Both the position numbers and the translations under genes were made by a program. A DNA stretch of 64,000 nucleotides from CAIKBL01 sp050247235 (lineage in GTDB: Bacteria > Pseudomonadota > Gammaproteobacteria > Ga0077536), in the NCBI GenBank assembly GCA_050247235.1, contig JBFWUN010000020.1, positions 7,065-71,064 of the forward strand, given 5' to 3'. Below, piece by piece: positions 33,626 through 42,211 of this stretch (position 1 is the first letter of the stretch; every line of letters begins with the position of its first letter). The notes under the pieces are model-generated. The model saw only the letters and a list, made by a program, of their open reading frames with translations. It had not been told where the DNA came from and ran no database searches.

Positions 33626-35422
33626 TCAGGATGCGCCTGCCGCCTGCAGCGCGTCCGCCTGCTGCAACTGGTGGGTCACGAGGAATTCACGCGCCCGGCA
33701 GCAGAAGCCATTTTTTTCCGGTGCAATACCGAGCGACGTGGCGATGTCTCCGAACTTGTCGAGTGCGACTTCGAGCGCGGTTGCGAGATCCGTCGGCAAC
33801 GTGCGGAACACGCGCTGGTAGCGCTGTCCAAGCTGTGCCAGTTCCGCCGCGGGATCCGCGTGGTCGCTCGTCGCCGCGAGACTGCACAGTTCATTCGCGA
33901 AATGCGCGAGCGCGCGCATGCGGTCCGGCTCGCTGGCCGGCGCCGGCACCACGCCCGGAGGCAGCGCGGCCATGCTCGAGATGAGCGGCGCGGGGAACTT
34001 CCAGTTGGCGGCGACCGCAGCGCCGACCTCGGCGCAGGTGGTGCCGAGGATCACGCGCTCCGCCTGCAGCGCCGGCATCCCCTGCGTGACCCGCGTCTGC
34101 ACCTCGGCGTATTCGTCCTCGAGGTAGTAGATCAGCAGGTTGCGTCCCAGGCGGTTGAACATCGCGGCGACGAATGCTTCGTCCGAGACTTCGCGGCAGA
34201 GCTGCAGCGCAAGCAGGCGCGCGAGCAGCCCGGACACGAACGATTCCACCAGCGCGTCCTGCAGCACCGGGTTGCTGCCCTTGAGGTGCTCGAACATCAG
34301 CAGACCGTTGCAGATCAGGCGTACGGTCTTGGTCCCCACCCGCGAAATCGCCTGCAGCACTGTCGTGACACCGCTGTCGGAGCGTGCAAAGAACGCGGAG
34401 TTCGCCACCTTCATCAGGCGATTGGTGAGACTGAAATCGCGCATCACCACTGCTGCGAGATCCTGCAGGCTGGCCTGCGACTGCTCGTCCGTCAGCCGGT
34501 TGATCTCCGCGATGCTGTTCGAGAACGCCGGGAATTCGGGTCGCCGCTGCAGCCGGCGCAGCACGAACTGGACCGCGAGGTCGCGGTTCCCGCGTGCCGT
34601 CACCGCGTCGAGCGCTTCGCGCAGCGCGCCGGCCAGCTCACCGGCGTGGGCGAAGCGGCGGGCGGGCTCGCGCGCAAGCGCGTCGCGCAGGATGCTGACG
34701 GCCTCGGGCGGTACCCCCCGTTCGTGCAGCACGTGCCAGTCGAATCGCGTCGTGCGGATCTGGGTCGTCAGTTCACGGAGTTTCGATGCGTTCCCCGCGG
34801 GCCGCCCGGTCAGCATCTCGAAGAACACCAGGCCGAGCGCAAACACGTCCGTGCGGAGATCCAGCGGCGCGCCCGTGAAATGCTCGGGGCTCATGTAACG
34901 TGGGGTGCCCTGCACGTCGTCATCGGCGTCCACCACCTTGGCCCTCTCGACAAAGCGCGAGAGCCCGAAATCCATCACGCGCAGGGTGCCGCGGCCGTCG
35001 ACGAGCACGTTGTTCGGAGACAGGTCGAGGTGTGCGATCCCGGCGGCATGCGCGGCCGCGACGCCGTCGGCAATCTGCAGGAACTGGCTGCACGCACTCG
35101 CGAAGTCGAGCACCGTGGTCTTCAGGTATTCCTTCAGCGGGGCGCCATCCACGTACTCGAATACGAGGTACGGCAGGCCCTTCTCCGCGCCGACTTCGAA
35201 CAGCGGCACCACGTTCGCATGCGCCACCTTCGCAACCGCGCGCGCCTCGGCGAAGAACTGGTCGAGCGTCGCCTTGGAATCGCGCTGACGGGTCAGGACC
35301 TTCAGCGCGACCTTCCGCTCGAGCTGCGGGTCCCAGGCGAGGTACACGCGCCCGTGCAGCCCACTGCCGAGGCGGGAAAGAAGTTCGAAACGTTTGAACG
35401 TCGGTCTGCTGGCGGCAGTCAT
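33626..35422 (-). CDS. Ser/Thr protein kinase fused to an HDOD domain
   Basis: Encodes 598 aa. Residues 10-280 form a Hanks-type kinase: glycine loop GSGLHGRVYLA, K41 in VALKVL, catalytic loop HLDLSPNNVL (D133, N138), metal MDFGLSR (D151) and PRYMSPEH. The catalytic loop has Leu for Arg and Ser for Lys relative to HRDLKPxN. Residues about 300-520 form an HDOD output domain (FPAFSNSIAEINRL, VVMRDFSLTNRLMKVANSAFF, AISRVGTKTVRLI), found in signalling proteins. No membrane segment, so it is cytosolic. It is a single gene, convergent with the cupin. Confidence 0.9.
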   Translation of the reverse strand: MTAASRPTFKRFELLSRLGSGLHGRVYLAWDPQLERKVALKVLTRQRDSKATLDQFFAEARAVAKVAHANVVPLFEVGAEKGLPYLVFEYVDGAPLKEYLKTTVLDFASACSQFLQIADGVAAAHAAGIAHLDLSPNNVLVDGRGTLRVMDFGLSRFVERAKVVDADDDVQGTPRYMSPEHFTGAPLDLRTDVFALGLVFFEMLTGRPAGNASKLRELTTQIRTTRFDWHVLHERGVPPEAVSILRDALAREPARRFAHAGELAGALREALDAVTARGNRDLAVQFVLRRLQRRPEFPAFSNSIAEINRLTDEQSQASLQDLAAVVMRDFSLTNRLMKVANSAFFARSDSGVTTVLQAISRVGTKTVRLICNGLLMFEHLKGSNPVLQDALVESFVSGLLARLLALQLCREVSDEAFVAAMFNRLGRNLLIYYLEDEYAEVQTRVTQGMPALQAERVILGTTCAEVGAAVAANWKFPAPLISSMAALPPGVVPAPASEPDRMRALAHFANELCSLAATSDHADPAAELAQLGQRYQRVFRTLPTDLATALEVALDKFGDIATSLGIAPEKNGFCCRAREFLVTHQLQQADALQAAGAS

Positions 35423-35593
35423 CGGATCAGGGTCCCTCCTCCCAGCGTTATCGGACCCGGCGACGCCGGCTTTAGCCGGCCCGGTCGCGCACGTCGGGGG
35501 CTGGTCCGCGACATTGCTTCGGCATGCCGGGGTCCGCGCGTCCCCGGACCATCCCGATCCCTGGGGGCACCGAGCGAGCTTCCCCGGCGTCGG

Positions 35594-36457
35594 CTAGGAG
35601 GGCTCGACCACCCGCATCAGGCCTTCCTGCGCCACCGACACCACGAGCTGTCCGTGGCGATCGTGGAAGCTGCCGCGCGCCAGCCCGCGCGCCCCTGCCG
35701 AGGTGACACCCTGGCAGTAGTACAGCAGCCAGTCGTCCATCCGGAACGGCCGGTGGAACCACATCGCGTGGTCGAGACTTGCGATCACGAGGTGGGGGTT
35801 GTCGAGCTGGAACCCGTGGTGTGCGAGCAGGGTCCACACCAGCCCGAAGTCCGACAGGTACGCGAGCATCGCACGGTGCATGACCGGATCATCGGGCAGC
35901 GGATCCGTCGTGCGGACCCAGGTGCGGCGAATCGGCGCGCCGGTGGCGTCACGGCTGCCGTTGCGCTCGTCGATCGGACGGATCTCGAACGGCGCGACAA
36001 TCGTCATCATGCGCTGGAAACGCGGCGCCAGCGAATCGAACCGTTCCCAGTGGTAGGTCGCGGGCGCCACTTCTTCCGGCGGCGGCACTTCCGGCATCTC
36101 GGGCTGGTACTCGATCCCGGGTTCCGCGCGGTGAAACGACGCCTCCAGCGTGAAGATGGGCTGTCCATGCTGGACCGCAGTCACGCGCCGCGCGGAGAAG
36201 CTGCGTCCATCGCGGCTGCGGTCCACCGAGTAGACCACCGGCGAATGGGAGTCCGCCTCGCGCAGGAAGTAAGCGTGCAGCGAGTGCAGCGCACGCGCCG
36301 GGTCCACCGTCATCTGCGCCGCGGTGCACGCCTCGCCCAGCACCTTGCCGCCGTACATGCGCCGGACGATGGTGTCGCCCACGGCGCCGCGGAACAGGTT
36401 CTCCTCGAGCTTTTCGAGCGCCAGTCCGCGGATCAGGGTCTGCAGCCGCGGGTTCAT
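35594..36457 (-). CDS. tesB: Acyl-CoA thioesterase II
   Basis: Encodes 287 aa with a double hotdog fold. Blocks typical of TesB are RMYGGKVLGEACTAAQ, VHSxHxYFLR-like ALHSLHAYFLREADS, PVVYSVDRSRDGRSFSARRV and the C-terminal SLDHAMWFHRPFRMDDWLLY with the catalytic Asp. It hydrolyses medium- to long-chain acyl-CoAs. ATG 36457 shares its A with the stop of panB (TGATG). It is the last gene of a six-gene operon. Confidence 0.92.
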   Translation of the reverse strand: MNPRLQTLIRGLALEKLEENLFRGAVGDTIVRRMYGGKVLGEACTAAQMTVDPARALHSLHAYFLREADSHSPVVYSVDRSRDGRSFSARRVTAVQHGQPIFTLEASFHRAEPGIEYQPEMPEVPPPEEVAPATYHWERFDSLAPRFQRMMTIVAPFEIRPIDERNGSRDATGAPIRRTWVRTTDPLPDDPVMHRAMLAYLSDFGLVWTLLAHHGFQLDNPHLVIASLDHAMWFHRPFRMDDWLLYYCQGVTSAGARGLARGSFHDRHGQLVVSVAQEGLMRVVEPS

Positions 36458-37272
36458 CACTGGAACGCGTAATCGGCGGTCGGGAACGCCCCGGTGCGCA
36501 CCTCGCGCACGTAGTCTTCGATCGCGGTATGGATGCTGCCGACTTCGCGCATGTAGTTCTTCGAAAAACGCGTGCGCTTGCCCGGCGCGATGTCCAGGAT
36601 GTCGTAGAGCACGAGGATCTGACCATCCACGTCCGGGCCCGCGCCGATGCCGATCACAGGGACACCCGCGGCGCGGGTGATTTCCTCCGCGAGCTTCATC
36701 GGCACGCATTCGAGCAGCAGCATGTCGGCGCCGGCGTCCTCGAGGGCACGCGCGTCCGCGATCATTTTCTGCGCGGTGTCGTGCTGACGCCCCTGCACGC
36801 GGTAAGTGCCCATCTTGAAGATGGTCTGCGGCGTGAGCCCCAGGTGCGCGCACACCGGGATGCCGCACTCGGTCAGGCGCGCGACCATGTCGATCTGCAG
36901 CGCGCCCCATTCGAGCTTGACCATTTCGGCGCCCCCTTCCTTCATCAGGCGCGCCGCGTTATGCAGGCAATCGTTCGGGGAGTGGTAGCTCATGAATGGC
37001 ATGTCCGCCATCACCAGCGCCCGCTGCGTGCCGCGCGCCACCATTCTCGTATGGTAGATGATGTCGTCGATGCTTACCGGGATCGTCGTCGTGTGGCCCT
37101 GCACGACCATGCCGACCGAATCGCCCACGAGGATGAAGTCACACCCGGCGGCATCGAGCACGCGTGCGAACGCGGCGTCGTACGCGGTCAGCGACACGAT
37201 GCGCTGACGTGCCGCCTTCATCTGTCGCAAGGTCTGCGTCGTGACCTTGTCGGTGGCCGTGTGCTGGCTCAT
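36457..37272 (-). CDS. panB: 3-methyl-2-oxobutanoate hydroxymethyltransferase
   Basis: Encodes 271 aa. PanB transfers a hydroxymethyl group from methylene-THF to 2-oxoisovalerate to make ketopantoate. Motifs are SLTAYDAAFARVLDAAG, VGDSVGMVVQGHTTT, MADMPFMSY, VKLEWG and LLLECVP. The metal acids (D in GDSVG, D in MADMP) are in place. panC and panD are not adjacent. It overlaps a FlK-like thioesterase (ATGA) and tesB (TGATG) instead, so it may work on a catabolic 2-oxoacid, or it may simply be a displaced biosynthetic gene. Confidence 0.93.
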   Translation of the reverse strand: MSQHTATDKVTTQTLRQMKAARQRIVSLTAYDAAFARVLDAAGCDFILVGDSVGMVVQGHTTTIPVSIDDIIYHTRMVARGTQRALVMADMPFMSYHSPNDCLHNAARLMKEGGAEMVKLEWGALQIDMVARLTECGIPVCAHLGLTPQTIFKMGTYRVQGRQHDTAQKMIADARALEDAGADMLLLECVPMKLAEEITRAAGVPVIGIGAGPDVDGQILVLYDILDIAPGKRTRFSKNYMREVGSIHTAIEDYVREVRTGAFPTADYAFQ

Positions 37273-37682
37273 GCGGGCTTTTTCGTCATCTTCCGCTCGA
37301 CGCCAGCCATGAAGCGTGACATCTCGATGGGTGCCCGGGCGTGCCGGCCCTTGCCGATGAGATCGACCCCGTCGTGGGCCTCCACCTCGAAGGTGACGAG
37401 CGATTTCGATACTTCGGCAACGGTCGCCGTCACCGTGACTTCGAAGCCGACCGGCGTCGCGGCGAGATGCTTCACGTCAACCAGCGCCCCGACGGACACC
37501 CAGCCGTCCGGCAGGTAGCGTTTGAGGAGATCGGTGCAGGCGATTTCCATGAACATGATCATGTGCGGCGTGGCGTACACCGGCGGCAGCTCGGGCACGC
37601 GGGCCTGGACGGTGAGATCGTGGGTCACGATGAGCGTCGCGCGATGGGAGGCGCCAAGGGGGACACTTTCCTGCAGGTTCAT
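37269..37682 (-). CDS. Fluoroacetyl-CoA-thioesterase-like (FlK-type) hotdog protein
   Basis: Encodes 137 aa. The FlK catalytic trio Thr-Glu-His appears as T38 in VYATPHM, E46 in FMEIACT and H72 in VDVKHLAATPVG, with the same spacing as FlK (T42, E50, H76, from memory). FlK detoxifies fluoroacetyl-CoA, but many homologues act on other short acyl-CoAs. ATG 37682 begins the conserved domain. It lies 26 bases after a haloalkane dehalogenase gene and is coupled to panB, a context that makes an organohalogen link tempting but unproved. Confidence 0.82.
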   Translation of the reverse strand: MNLQESVPLGASHRATLIVTHDLTVQARVPELPPVYATPHMIMFMEIACTDLLKRYLPDGWVSVGALVDVKHLAATPVGFEVTVTATVAEVSKSLVTFEVEAHDGVDLIGKGRHARAPIEMSRFMAGVERKMTKKPA

Positions 37683-37708
37683 CGCTTCGATGCTCCTCTC
37701 CGGGCCAC

Positions 37709-38587
37709 TCAGGCCGGAATTCGTTCGAGCCAGTCGGCAATCGCGGTGACGATTTCGTCCGGCGAATCTTCCTGGACGAAGTGCAGGCCCTTGACCGTCA
37801 CTTCCGAGAGGTTTGGCCAGCGGCGCAGTTCGTCGCGCACACGGCCGGTCATGATCATGCCCGGGTCCGCGTTCACGAAGAGCTTGGGCACCGGCGACTG
37901 CGCGAGCCACGCGGCATAGCGCTCGACCGTCGCACAGACCTCCGGCGGCTGTCCCTCGATCGGGATCTGGTTCGGCCAGTCCAAGGTCGGACGGCGGCCC
38001 TCACCCGGTTCGCGGAACGGTGCGCGGTAGGCCTCCATTTCATCGGCCGAGAGTTCGCGCAGGATGGATTTCGGCAGCACCCGTTCGACGAACACGTTCT
38101 TCTGGAGCACCACGTCCTCGCCGGCCTCGGAACGGAAAGTCTGGAAGATTCCGCGCGCCGACTCCGGCCAATCGTCCCACGTCAGCGGGGCGGCGATTCC
38201 TTCCATGAACGCGATGCCACGCACTGCCTCGGGGTGCCGTCTCGCCCAGTCGAAGCCAAGTGCGCTGCCCCAGTCGTGGATCACGAACGTCACGTGGTCG
38301 TGTACCCCGAGCGCGTCCAGCGCCGCGTCGAAATGCTGCTGGTGAACCTGCAGCGTGTAGCGGCCGGGGCCGGTCCCGGGCAGTTTCTCCGAATCCCCCA
38401 TGCCGATCAGGTCCAGCGCGATGCAGCGACCGAACCGCGTGAGCCGTGGCAGGATGTTCCGCCACAGGTACGATGACGTGGGGTTGCCGTGCTGGAACAC
38501 GATCGGGTGGCCGTGCCCCTGCTCGACGTAGGCCATGCGGCGTCCGCATACCGTGATGGTCTTCTTCTGCTGCGACCAGTCGTTCAC
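37709..38587 (-). CDS. Haloalkane dehalogenase (HLD-II type)
   Basis: Encodes 292 aa, the normal length. The alpha/beta-hydrolase carries the complete dehalogenase set: nucleophile D105 in HDWGS with halide-binding W106, halide-binding N35 in HGNPTSSYLW, acid E129 in FMEGI and the base His in LHFVQEDSPD. It should replace halide by hydroxyl on haloalkanes. It starts at GTG 38587, overlapping the stop of the CitE-like gene (GTGA). Sequence does not separate DhaA, LinB and DmmA-like specificities. Confidence 0.9.
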   Translation of the reverse strand: MNDWSQQKKTITVCGRRMAYVEQGHGHPIVFQHGNPTSSYLWRNILPRLTRFGRCIALDLIGMGDSEKLPGTGPGRYTLQVHQQHFDAALDALGVHDHVTFVIHDWGSALGFDWARRHPEAVRGIAFMEGIAAPLTWDDWPESARGIFQTFRSEAGEDVVLQKNVFVERVLPKSILRELSADEMEAYRAPFREPGEGRRPTLDWPNQIPIEGQPPEVCATVERYAAWLAQSPVPKLFVNADPGMIMTGRVRDELRRWPNLSEVTVKGLHFVQEDSPDEIVTAIADWLERIPA

Positions 38588-39468
38588 GCGCGTGCTCCCG
38601 CCTGGCGCGCGATGGCCATCACGCGCTCGGCCTGCTTGAGATGCGGCATGTCGATCATCTTGCCATCGAGACTCAACGTGCCGGCCGTCGGGTTGGCGGC
38701 GAATGCGTCGATCACGGCCTGCGCGTGCGCGATCTCCGCCGCAGACGGCGTGAACGCGTCGTTGATGACCGCCACCTGGTCAGGGTGGATCGCGATCTTG
38801 CCGAGGAACCCGTCCCGGCGTGCCTCGTTGCACTCCCGCAGCAGCTTGTCCGGCGCGCGGAAGTCGGGTTGCACCGTGTCCAGCGCCTGCACGCCGGCCG
38901 CGTACGCGCCCATCAGGCACAGCGACCGGGCGAGCACGAACGGCGCAGTGTACTGCCCCTGCTCGTCCTTGTTGGAGCTGGCGCCGAGCGCCGCCCCCAG
39001 GTCTTCCGCCCCCCAGGTCAGCACCCGCACCCGCGGCGCCCCCTTGTATTGCCCGAGCGTGAACGGCGCGGCCGCGGTTTCGGTCGCGATCGCGGTGATC
39101 GCGACAGTGCCAGGCGCAATGCCGTGCTGCGCCTCGAGCACCTCGAGGTAGTGCGCGAGCTGGAGCACGTGGTGCGGGCCCTCGCACTTCGGGAGCGCAA
39201 TGCCGTCCGGTCGCCCGGCGACGACTGCGACGAGATCCTTCATGGCATCGGACGAATCGAGCGGGTTCATGCGGACCCACAGCTCGGCGCCCGTGCGGTC
39301 CGCCCCGCGCAGGTAGGCCAGGGTCATCTCGCGCGCGACCGGCCGGCGTGCAGCCGCCACGGAATCTTCGAGATCGAGGATCAGCGCATCGGCGCCTACC
39401 GATGCGGCCTTGGACATTTTCTTCTCGCTGTCCCCCGGCACGAACAGCATCGAGCGCAGCACCTTCAT
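38584..39468 (-). CDS. HpcH/HpaI-CitE-like CoA-ester lyase
   Basis: Encodes 294 aa of the citrate-lyase-beta/malyl-CoA lyase family. Key blocks are RSMLFVPGDSEKKMSKA, ADALILDLEDSVAAARRP, LWVRMNPL, ITAIATETAAAPF and the C-terminal GKIAIHPDQV. It binds Mg and cleaves or forms 3-hydroxyacyl-CoA type esters, or hydrolyses malyl-CoA. It is coupled upstream with a MaoC gene (ATGA) and downstream with the dehalogenase (GTGA). The MaoC/CitE pairing resembles mesaconyl- or methylmalyl-CoA modules. Confidence 0.88.
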   Translation of the reverse strand: MKVLRSMLFVPGDSEKKMSKAASVGADALILDLEDSVAAARRPVAREMTLAYLRGADRTGAELWVRMNPLDSSDAMKDLVAVVAGRPDGIALPKCEGPHHVLQLAHYLEVLEAQHGIAPGTVAITAIATETAAAPFTLGQYKGAPRVRVLTWGAEDLGAALGASSNKDEQGQYTAPFVLARSLCLMGAYAAGVQALDTVQPDFRAPDKLLRECNEARRDGFLGKIAIHPDQVAVINDAFTPSAAEIAHAQAVIDAFAANPTAGTLSLDGKMIDMPHLKQAERVMAIARQAGARA

Positions 39469-39920
39469 GCGGGCTTCCTCAGCATCAGTCCGGTGCGCTT
39501 GCAGATGGCCACGAGCTCGTTGCGCTGGTTGTAGCCCCGGTGCTCGAAAATGACGATGCCGTTCTGCGGACGCGACTTCGATTCACGCAGCTCGACGACC
39601 TCGCTCTCGAAACGCAACGTGTCGCCGTGGAAGACTGGACGGGGAAACCGCACTTCATCCCACCCCAGGTTGCCCACCGTCGTGCCGAGCGTGGTCTCGT
39701 AAACCGAAATACCCACCATCAGTGCGAGCGTGAATGCGCTGTTCATGATGCGCTGGCCGAACTCCGTGTGGTTCTTGCAGTAATCCTCGTCGAGGTGCAG
39801 CCGGGCCGGGTTGTGCGTGAGGCCGGAGAACAGCACGTTGTCCATCTCGGTGACCGTGCGTCGAATCGGATGGTCGAAGACTTGTCCGACTTTGAATTCT
39901 TCGAAGTACAAACCAGGCAT
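39465..39920 (-). CDS. MaoC-family (R)-enoyl-CoA hydratase
   Basis: Encodes 151 aa with a hotdog fold. The hydratase-2 segment is FSGLTHNPARLHLDEDYCKNH with Asp/His-type catalytic positions replaced by N and H in THN, as in mesaconyl-CoA hydratase-like members, followed by FGQRIMNSAFTLALMVG. GAGGGG precedes ATG 39920. It opens the six-gene operon running to tesB and is divergent from a ceramidase-like gene across 108 bases. Reaction likely adds water to a branched enoyl-CoA. Confidence 0.85.
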   Translation of the reverse strand: MPGLYFEEFKVGQVFDHPIRRTVTEMDNVLFSGLTHNPARLHLDEDYCKNHTEFGQRIMNSAFTLALMVGISVYETTLGTTVGNLGWDEVRFPRPVFHGDTLRFESEVVELRESKSRPQNGIVIFEHRGYNQRNELVAICKRTGLMLRKPA

Positions 39921-40028
39921 GGTGATCCCCTCTTGGACAGTTGGCCGCATTATAGGCGGAAATCGTCGCACGGCGCCGGGGTATCCAGGCCTCTCGCGCG
40001 GATCGTCCGACGACCCACGGGAGGGTGC

Positions 40029-40643
40029 ATGCAGTACTGCGAGCAGATGATTGCGGTGTCCGGGTTCGAGCCATGGAACGCGGTCAGCAACGCCGCATTC
40101 CTGCTGGCCGCACTCGCCGCGGTGTGGACGGTGCGTCGGCGCGGGGACACCCCCGCGCCGGGACCCGTGGTCCTGATCGGGCTGGCCGCCGCGATTGGCG
40201 CGGGCAGCTTCGCGTGGCACGCAACGCACGCGGCGTGGGCGGAACTCGCGGATGTCCTGCCGATCCTCGCGTTCGTACTGCTGTTCCTGTTCCTCGCGGT
40301 GCGCCGGCTCCACGGCACCCTCGCCGCCGGCTGCGCATGCGCCGCGATGGCCGGCGCCATCGTCGGCACCGGTGTCGCGCTGCCCCATGCGCTCAACGGC
40401 TCCGCGGCCTACCTGCCGGTGTGGCTTGGTCTCGTCTGGCTCGGACTACGGCTGCCTGGTCGCGTGGAACAGCGTGCACTGCGCGCGGCTGCCCTCCTCT
40501 TCGCATTCTCGCTGGTGGCCCGCACGCTCGATCTCCGCGCCTGTGAAACCTTCGTGCATGGCAGCCACTGGCTGTGGCATGTCTGCAATGGTGGGGTCAT
40601 CCACCTCGCACTGCGCGCGGCACTGGCGCCCGCCGGCCGGTAG
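40029..40643 (+). CDS. Alkaline-ceramidase-like (CREST family) membrane protein
   Basis: Encodes a 204-aa polytopic membrane protein of six or seven helices. The pattern YCEQMIAVSGFEPWNAVSN, SFAWHATHAAWAELADVLPI and HWLWHVCNGG gives the conserved Glu/Asn, His-x3-His, Asp and His residues of the CREST hydrolase superfamily (alkaline ceramidase, PAQR). These form a zinc site for lipid amide hydrolysis. GGGAGGG precedes ATG 40029. It stands alone. Activity on ceramide in a bacterium that may lack sphingolipids is uncertain. Confidence 0.75.
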   Translation: MQYCEQMIAVSGFEPWNAVSNAAFLLAALAAVWTVRRRGDTPAPGPVVLIGLAAAIGAGSFAWHATHAAWAELADVLPILAFVLLFLFLAVRRLHGTLAAGCACAAMAGAIVGTGVALPHALNGSAAYLPVWLGLVWLGLRLPGRVEQRALRAAALLFAFSLVARTLDLRACETFVHGSHWLWHVCNGGVIHLALRAALAPAGR

Positions 40644-40695
40644 TCGCGCACGCGCACGGGCGTCCCTGCGGTAGCGCTGATCGTGCCGGGCTTGC

Positions 40696-42189
40696 CTAGA
40701 CGGCCGCGAGCTGTTCGCGCAGCACGTTTTTCTGGACCTTGCCCATCGCGTTGCGTGGCAGCTCCGCCAGCACGTGGTAACGCTTGGGACACTTGTACGC
40801 GGCGAGCCTGGTGCGCACGATTGCCGCCGCCCGCGTGTCGTCCCATGTCGCGCCGGGGGCGAGCACGATGGCGGCGATCACCTGCTCACCGAAGTCGGCG
40901 TGCGGCAGGCCGATCACCGCCGACTCCGCGATCTCGGGCAGTTCGTCCAGCACTGTCTCGACCTCACTCGGATAGACGTTGAGCCCGCCCGTGATCACCA
41001 GATCCTTCGCGCGGCCCACCAGCGAGAGGTAGCCGTCGGCGTCGAACCGGCCGTCATCGCCGGTCCGAAACCAGCCATCGCCGGTGAAGTCCTCGCGCGT
41101 CTTGTCCGGTTGCCGCCAGTATCCCTGGAAAACGCTCGCGCCCCGCACCTGCACATGCCCTGTGCTGCCGGGCGTCACGACCCGATCGGCCTCGTCGGCA
41201 ATGCGCACCTCCATGCCCGGCAACGGGAAACCGACTGCGCCCGGCCGACGTTCGCCGACGAGCGGGTTGGTTGTAATGATGCTCGTCTCCGTCATGCCGT
41301 ACCGCTCCAGGACCGCGTGACCGGTACGGGCGCGGAACGCGTGCCAGGTTTCCGCGAGCAGCGGCGCCGATCCGCTCGTGAACAGCCGGATACCGCGGCA
41401 CCGCTCGGCGGTGAGCGCGGGCTCGGCGAGCAGGCGCGTGTAGTAGGTCGGAACACCCATCATCACCGTGGCCGACGGCAGCAGGTCGAGCGCGCGCGCG
41501 GCGTCGAATTTCGGACAGAAAATCAGGCGCGAACCGGACATCAGGGTACAGCCGAGCGCGACGAACAGGCCGTGCACGTGAAAGGTCGGCAGCATGTGCA
41601 GCAGGACGTCCGCCGCGGTGAATCCCCACGCGGCGGTCAGCGTACGCGCGTTGGCCGCGAGATTCCGGTGCGACAGCATGATGCCCTTCGGTTTGCCGGT
41701 CGTGCCGGAGGAGTAGAGCAGTGCGGCGAGGGAATCCGGCATGGTGCGCGCATCCGCTCCACCCGGCGGCGCGTCGGCGGCGTCGGCGAGCAGCCCGTCC
41801 ACCGTCGCGGTGCGCGGAACCCCGTGACGCGTCGCGAGCGCGCGCAGTCCTGCGATCGTCGCGTCGTCACCGGCCAGCATCGCCGGCGCAGCGTCGCCGA
41901 CGAAGTAATCGACCTCGGTCGGCGTGTACGCCGGGTTCAGCGGATGGAACACGATCCCGGCGCGCAGGCACGCGAGGTAGAGCCACAAAGCGGCCGGCGA
42001 CTTGTCCGCCTGCACGGTCAAGCGGTCTCCGGGCGCGAGCCCGAGGCGCGTGAGATGGCGCGCGAGCCGCGCGCTCAGCGTGTCGAGATCGCCATAGGTG
42101 TAACGTTCCCCCGCGGTGGCGCGGAGGAACTCGGTGTCCGGCGCCGGAAAGTGCGCCGCGAATGCCTGGTACAGATTGCCGTCCGTCAC
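40696..42189 (-). CDS. AMP-forming acyl-CoA ligase, malonyl-CoA-synthetase-like
   Basis: Encodes 497 aa of the ANL superfamily. Motifs are LLYSSGTTGKPKGIMLSHRN (P-loop), LPTFHVHGLFVALGCTL and VPTYYTRLL (both typical of malonyl-CoA synthetase MatB), YGMTETSI, WFRTGDDGRF and the C-terminal lysine in LPRNAMGKVQKN. It would activate malonate or a related acid with ATP and CoA. It starts at GTG 42189 and is the last gene of the HMGS-like/thiolase/acyl-CoA dehydrogenase operon, 22 bases behind the dehydrogenase. Confidence 0.85.
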   Translation of the reverse strand: MTDGNLYQAFAAHFPAPDTEFLRATAGERYTYGDLDTLSARLARHLTRLGLAPGDRLTVQADKSPAALWLYLACLRAGIVFHPLNPAYTPTEVDYFVGDAAPAMLAGDDATIAGLRALATRHGVPRTATVDGLLADAADAPPGGADARTMPDSLAALLYSSGTTGKPKGIMLSHRNLAANARTLTAAWGFTAADVLLHMLPTFHVHGLFVALGCTLMSGSRLIFCPKFDAARALDLLPSATVMMGVPTYYTRLLAEPALTAERCRGIRLFTSGSAPLLAETWHAFRARTGHAVLERYGMTETSIITTNPLVGERRPGAVGFPLPGMEVRIADEADRVVTPGSTGHVQVRGASVFQGYWRQPDKTREDFTGDGWFRTGDDGRFDADGYLSLVGRAKDLVITGGLNVYPSEVETVLDELPEIAESAVIGLPHADFGEQVIAAIVLAPGATWDDTRAAAIVRTRLAAYKCPKRYHVLAELPRNAMGKVQKNVLREQLAAV

Positions 42190-42211
42190 ACCTGGGACTC
42201 CGCCTTCGGAC

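Noticed and set aside
35527..35550. GC-rich inverted repeats between the kinase and tesB genes
   Set aside because: CCGGGG/CCCCGG and GGTCC/GGACC pair in competing ways and are short for such GC-rich DNA; chance structure cannot be excluded.
33587..36472. A 961-codon plus-strand frame across the kinase-HDOD and tesB genes
   Set aside because: It is low-complexity Arg/His-rich sequence spanning two convincing minus-strand genes and their gap, so it is a shadow.
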